Assembly: GCA_041309605.1 (NCBI GenBank)
Contig: JBFYZH010000017.1
Span: 1-64,000, forward strand
From: JALOPX01 sp041309605
GTDB taxonomy: Bacteria; Krumholzibacteriota; Krumholzibacteriia; Krumholzibacteriales; Krumholzibacteriaceae
Length of the DNA stretch: 64,000 nucleotides
Direction of reading: 5' to 3'
Shown here: positions 61,324 to 64,000 of the stretch, in pieces
Numbering within the stretch: position 1 is the stretch's first letter
Layout: every line of letters begins with the position of its first letter
Notes under the pieces: model-generated
What the model was told of the DNA's origin: nothing
Seen by the model: the letters and a program-made list of their open reading frames with translations, nothing else
Database searches by the model: none
Made by a program: the position numbers and the translations under genes

Positions 61324-62709
61324 ATGAGGAACACGATATCCTGTTTTACCGCTTTCATAATGATCGCCGCCGTGTTTCCAGGCACGGCATGGCCGGGAGA
61401 ACGTACGGCACCGCTGGTAATCGATCACACGTGCACGGACCTTTCGAAAATTCCGGGCCTTGTGATAGACGAAATCCAGCAGAACGGTAAATGGCACTTC
61501 GCAAGGATGTCCCATGGCAGGCAGATCAACGACGGCCTGCAGTTGATCGAGGACGCCCGCCCCGAGTACGGCGTGATCTGGCCGAAGAGCGGCGGAGAAC
61601 TTCTTTTCGAGGAAGGCTCGTTCAGTATATATACGAGTTCGGCCGGGCCGTACGATTACTGGCAGGGCGCCGGTATCGACAAGACCAGGACCGTTCTGGA
61701 CGGAACTCCGGAACTCAACGTTTCCGGCTACTGCTGGTGCACGGAGCTCAATACGGCGACGGAAAGTTATGTCGACTCGTACCTCGCGGCGATGAACATC
61801 CTTGAAGCGGAATACCCGGACGTCACGTTCGTCTACTTCACGGGAACGGCCGAGAACGACGGCGGCTACGGCTATAACAGGCACCTGCGCAACGAAAAGA
61901 TCCGCGGGTACTGCGTCGAAAACAACAAGATCCTCTACGATTTCGCCGACATAGACAGCTGGTGGCTTAATCCCTCCAATGGACTGTGGGAACACTCCAC
62001 CTATGAATATAACGGAACGACTGTCGAGGTCGAGCATCCTGAACTCGCGGGAGCCGATATAGACCACACATCCTACGACAATTGCGAACTCAAGGGAAAA
62101 GCGGCCTGGTGGCTCATGGCCGAGATACAGGGGTGGCACGGCACGCTCGACGTGGCGTTCACTTCCTTCCATGCCGAATACAGGGAAGGATCCGTATCCC
62201 TCTCATGGGATATCGACGCGATCGACGATTGCGCCGGATTCAACGTCTACCGGTCCGATGATGCGGGATCCCATTTCATAAGGATCAATCAATCTCTTCT
62301 GCCGGCCGGGGGAAGACGCTTTTACCGGGACAGGGATATCCTGCCGGGCAGGACCTTAATCTACAGGATCGGCGCGGTATCGGGCGAAAGAGAAATCACC
62401 TCGTTCGAACTAAAGGTAATCGCGGTAAACGTGATGGATTTTAACCTTACGAACTATCCCAATCCCTGCAATCCCTACACAACGATCAGCTTCGTTCTCG
62501 ATCGCCCTTCCAGGGTGCGGCTTGACGTATTCGACGCCGCCGGCAGGAGGGTATCGACACTGGCAAACGGCCGGTTCGAAAGCGGGCTACATTCCATTGC
62601 GTGGGACGGTTCGAACGACAAGGGCGAAAGTGTAAATTCGGGCGTCTACTTCTACCGCCTTGACGCCGGCAAGGAATCCCGGACTAATAAACTGCTGCTG
62701 CTGAGATAA
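61324..62709 (+). CDS. Secreted SGNH-like protein with FnIII-type and type IX-style sorting regions
   Basis: 461 residues from an ATG with AAGGAG. Signal peptide (ISCFTAFIMIAAVFPGTAWP). The N-terminal domain (VIDHTCTDLSKIPGLVIDE, FARMSHGRQINDGLQLI) recalls a family of secreted proteins with a TSHG-like block, possibly SGNH-type hydrolases. A fibronectin-III-like stretch follows (~275-370, SVSLSWDIDAIDDCAGFNVY). The end, NYPNPCNPYTTISFVL, LDVFDAAGRRVSTLA and WDGSNDKGESVNSGVYFYRL, is the classic type IX sorting/FlgD-Ig pattern, ending TNKLLLLR. So it is exported cargo of the same route as the metalloprotease at 4803-7166. Confidence 0.78.
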   Translation: MRNTISCFTAFIMIAAVFPGTAWPGERTAPLVIDHTCTDLSKIPGLVIDEIQQNGKWHFARMSHGRQINDGLQLIEDARPEYGVIWPKSGGELLFEEGSFSIYTSSAGPYDYWQGAGIDKTRTVLDGTPELNVSGYCWCTELNTATESYVDSYLAAMNILEAEYPDVTFVYFTGTAENDGGYGYNRHLRNEKIRGYCVENNKILYDFADIDSWWLNPSNGLWEHSTYEYNGTTVEVEHPELAGADIDHTSYDNCELKGKAAWWLMAEIQGWHGTLDVAFTSFHAEYREGSVSLSWDIDAIDDCAGFNVYRSDDAGSHFIRINQSLLPAGGRRFYRDRDILPGRTLIYRIGAVSGEREITSFELKVIAVNVMDFNLTNYPNPCNPYTTISFVLDRPSRVRLDVFDAAGRRVSTLANGRFESGLHSIAWDGSNDKGESVNSGVYFYRLDAGKESRTNKLLLLR

Positions 62710-62933
62710 ACAAGGGATCCGCCGCCGGTTCAAGGAAGCACGGTAGCTTCAGGGAGGGGCCGCGCTGGACGGACGTGGAAAACGGATCGAAGCGTAAACA
62801 GACGAGACTGACACCTTCGAACCGCCCCGCGAACGCCCGGCGCGGCCCCCGGTTTTACCGGCCTCCCGGGCACGGCCTGTTCAGTCCGATCCGTCCTTGT
62901 GTTCACAAATCCCGCCGGGGCAGCAAAAGCGCC

Positions 62934-64000
62934 TCAGTACGGCAGGTTCGTTTCGAGCGAGTCCGCTTCCCAGCGTTGCAGCCTGAACTGATCGGGCCTC
63001 AGCTCGATCACGTTTTTCAGCCATTCTTCGCCGTACCCTTCCTCCTCCGCCCTGCCGGGTTCCACCTGGATGTACCCGTCGTTGTATTTTCTGATCAAAT
63101 CTTCGGCCAGTTCCCTGTATCGCCTGACCACCCTGTTTGACGCGTTCCACGAATAATCATCGAGATAACCCTGGACGAGCGCGGAATCCGTCTTGAAAAG
63201 CTCTTTTGCCGTCTTCTCTATGACGGGCTGCATCAAGCTCAGGTTGTCCTCGAGTTCTTTCTGTACGGCCTGGATGTCCTTCGTCATGAGGGAAAACCTG
63301 AGGTTCGCGTAGTTGGCGACGAAATTGAAGACCCACCATGCCGAATCCCAGCTGAACTTTGCCATATCGCCCCGCGCGAAGACATCGGGGATTCTTCGGG
63401 ACCCGGCGTAAATGGGCACGTACACCGTAAAATAAGTGTCGTCGACCCCGTACCAGAGCACGCCTCCAATCGCGTCGGGCAGATCCCTTCTCGATTGAGA
63501 GACGAACGAGAATCCCGTCTGCTGGGTCGAGATCGGCCTTTCCCAGGTGTAGTCCGCGCCGTCCATCGTCCAGTTCATCGGGCGCCACCTGTTCGGAGTG
63601 CCGAACGGTCCAGCGTCGACTCCGCGCGTCATATCGTATTCCGTACCCTCGTAATGATCACGCATGAGCGCGAAGACGTCCTCGCGGGTCAACCTGGCGT
63701 CCGGCTTGATCCAGAGCGGATACGATTCGGCCCCCTTGACCCCCCTGTGGTAGCTCGGAGAAAACTCCCGTGAAGGCGCCGCCCGTCTGAATATGCTCCA
63801 GACACGGGTTTCGCAGTAGCGGAGTTTCTGCGGGGTGGCCGGGCAATAAGCTTCGTGAAAGCTGAAAGGTTTTCCCGAAGCCGGATCGTAGTAGCCCTTC
63901 CCGACGGCGAAGTCGATCACGTCCTTCGAATAGAGGCAGTTCCTGCCGTCATCGAGCGGAAACTCGCCGATACGGGCCTTGTTGGCGTGAACGCATATAT
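62934..64000 (-). CDS. C69-family dipeptidase (5' partial)
   Basis: The frame is open to the window end (ICVHANKARIGEFPLDDGR upstream of the internal GTG at 63920), so the N-terminus with the catalytic Cys lies outside. Family blocks seen: ANKARIGEFPLDD, NCLYSKDVIDFAVGKGYYDP, KPFSFHEAYCP, TREDVFALMRDHYEGTEYDM and VRRYRELAEDLIRKY. C69 peptidases are Ntn-hydrolases that split dipeptides. The catalytic residue cannot be checked here. It converges with the type IX-style cargo gene. Confidence 0.82.
   Translation of the reverse strand, partial: ICVHANKARIGEFPLDDGRNCLYSKDVIDFAVGKGYYDPASGKPFSFHEAYCPATPQKLRYCETRVWSIFRRAAPSREFSPSYHRGVKGAESYPLWIKPDARLTREDVFALMRDHYEGTEYDMTRGVDAGPFGTPNRWRPMNWTMDGADYTWERPISTQQTGFSFVSQSRRDLPDAIGGVLWYGVDDTYFTVYVPIYAGSRRIPDVFARGDMAKFSWDSAWWVFNFVANYANLRFSLMTKDIQAVQKELEDNLSLMQPVIEKTAKELFKTDSALVQGYLDDYSWNASNRVVRRYRELAEDLIRKYNDGYIQVEPGRAEEEGYGEEWLKNVIELRPDQFRLQRWEADSLETNLPY

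Noticed and set aside
61012..62172. 386-residue open frame on the minus strand
   Set aside because: Overlaps the plus-strand secreted protein, which has a signal peptide, a ribosome site and a type IX-type end; the minus frame has none of these.

Overview
This 64-kb window comes from a GC-rich, Gram-negative bacterium. An LptD-type outer-membrane protein, lipoproteins and secreted enzymes with C-terminal FlgD-like/type IX-style sorting regions, next to a PorX-type regulator, suggest the Fibrobacteres-Chlorobi-Bacteroidetes (FCB) superphylum or a neighbouring candidate phylum. I cannot name it more precisely from sequence alone. Nearly all genes lie on the minus strand in long, tightly packed operons with many ATGA-type overlaps. 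I saw no tRNA, rRNA, insertion sequence, prophage or CRISPR array.

Layout. 1-4.5 kb: a TPR/DUF4388 protein cut by the window edge, a composite histidine kinase, a small exported protein and two small zinc-binding proteins. 4.8-9.5 kb: a secreted HExxH metalloprotease, an unknown exported protein, and a tetraheme metallophosphatase-like protein whose reading frame contains an in-frame TGA exactly where relatives are expected to carry Cys; I read it as a candidate selenoprotein. 9.6-18.2 kb: HU, LptD with an odd inserted domain, a ROK sugar kinase, FolC, AccD and a purine nucleoside phosphorylase. 18.2-26.2 kb: RimI-TsaB-TsaE (tRNA t6A and acetylation), PorX with its likely kinase, SerS, and a HemC-like protein that has lost the catalytic residues. 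25-33.5 kb: a surface-polysaccharide cluster (WecA-like, Wzx, WecB, RfbB, Ugd, Rmd, Gmd) read from a strong promoter at 33.6 kb.

33.6-45.6 kb: an orphan DNA methyltransferase, a three-repeat exported protein on the plus strand, and a complete-looking pyrimidine operon (pyrR-pyrB-pyrC-TPR lipoprotein-pyrK-pyrD-pyrF). Its leader has a PyrR-type hairpin, an antiterminator pairing and an intrinsic terminator. Upstream lie a beta-propeller protein, a thiamine-binding-type protein and a DUF1028 protein. 45.7-60.1 kb: one long purine-centred operon (fsa-htrA-purB-purL-purQ-purS-like-purF-tldD-radical SAM/DUF2344-rng) read from a near-consensus promoter at 60.0 kb. The purS-position gene looks like two PurS domains fused. 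60.1-64 kb: truA, a 497-base structured intergenic region, a secreted type IX-style cargo protein and a C69 dipeptidase cut by the window edge.

The most notable items are the candidate selenoprotein with its SECIS-like hairpin, the catalytically dead HemC homologue, the double PurS, the pyr attenuator, and the PorX/kinase pair near its likely cargo.
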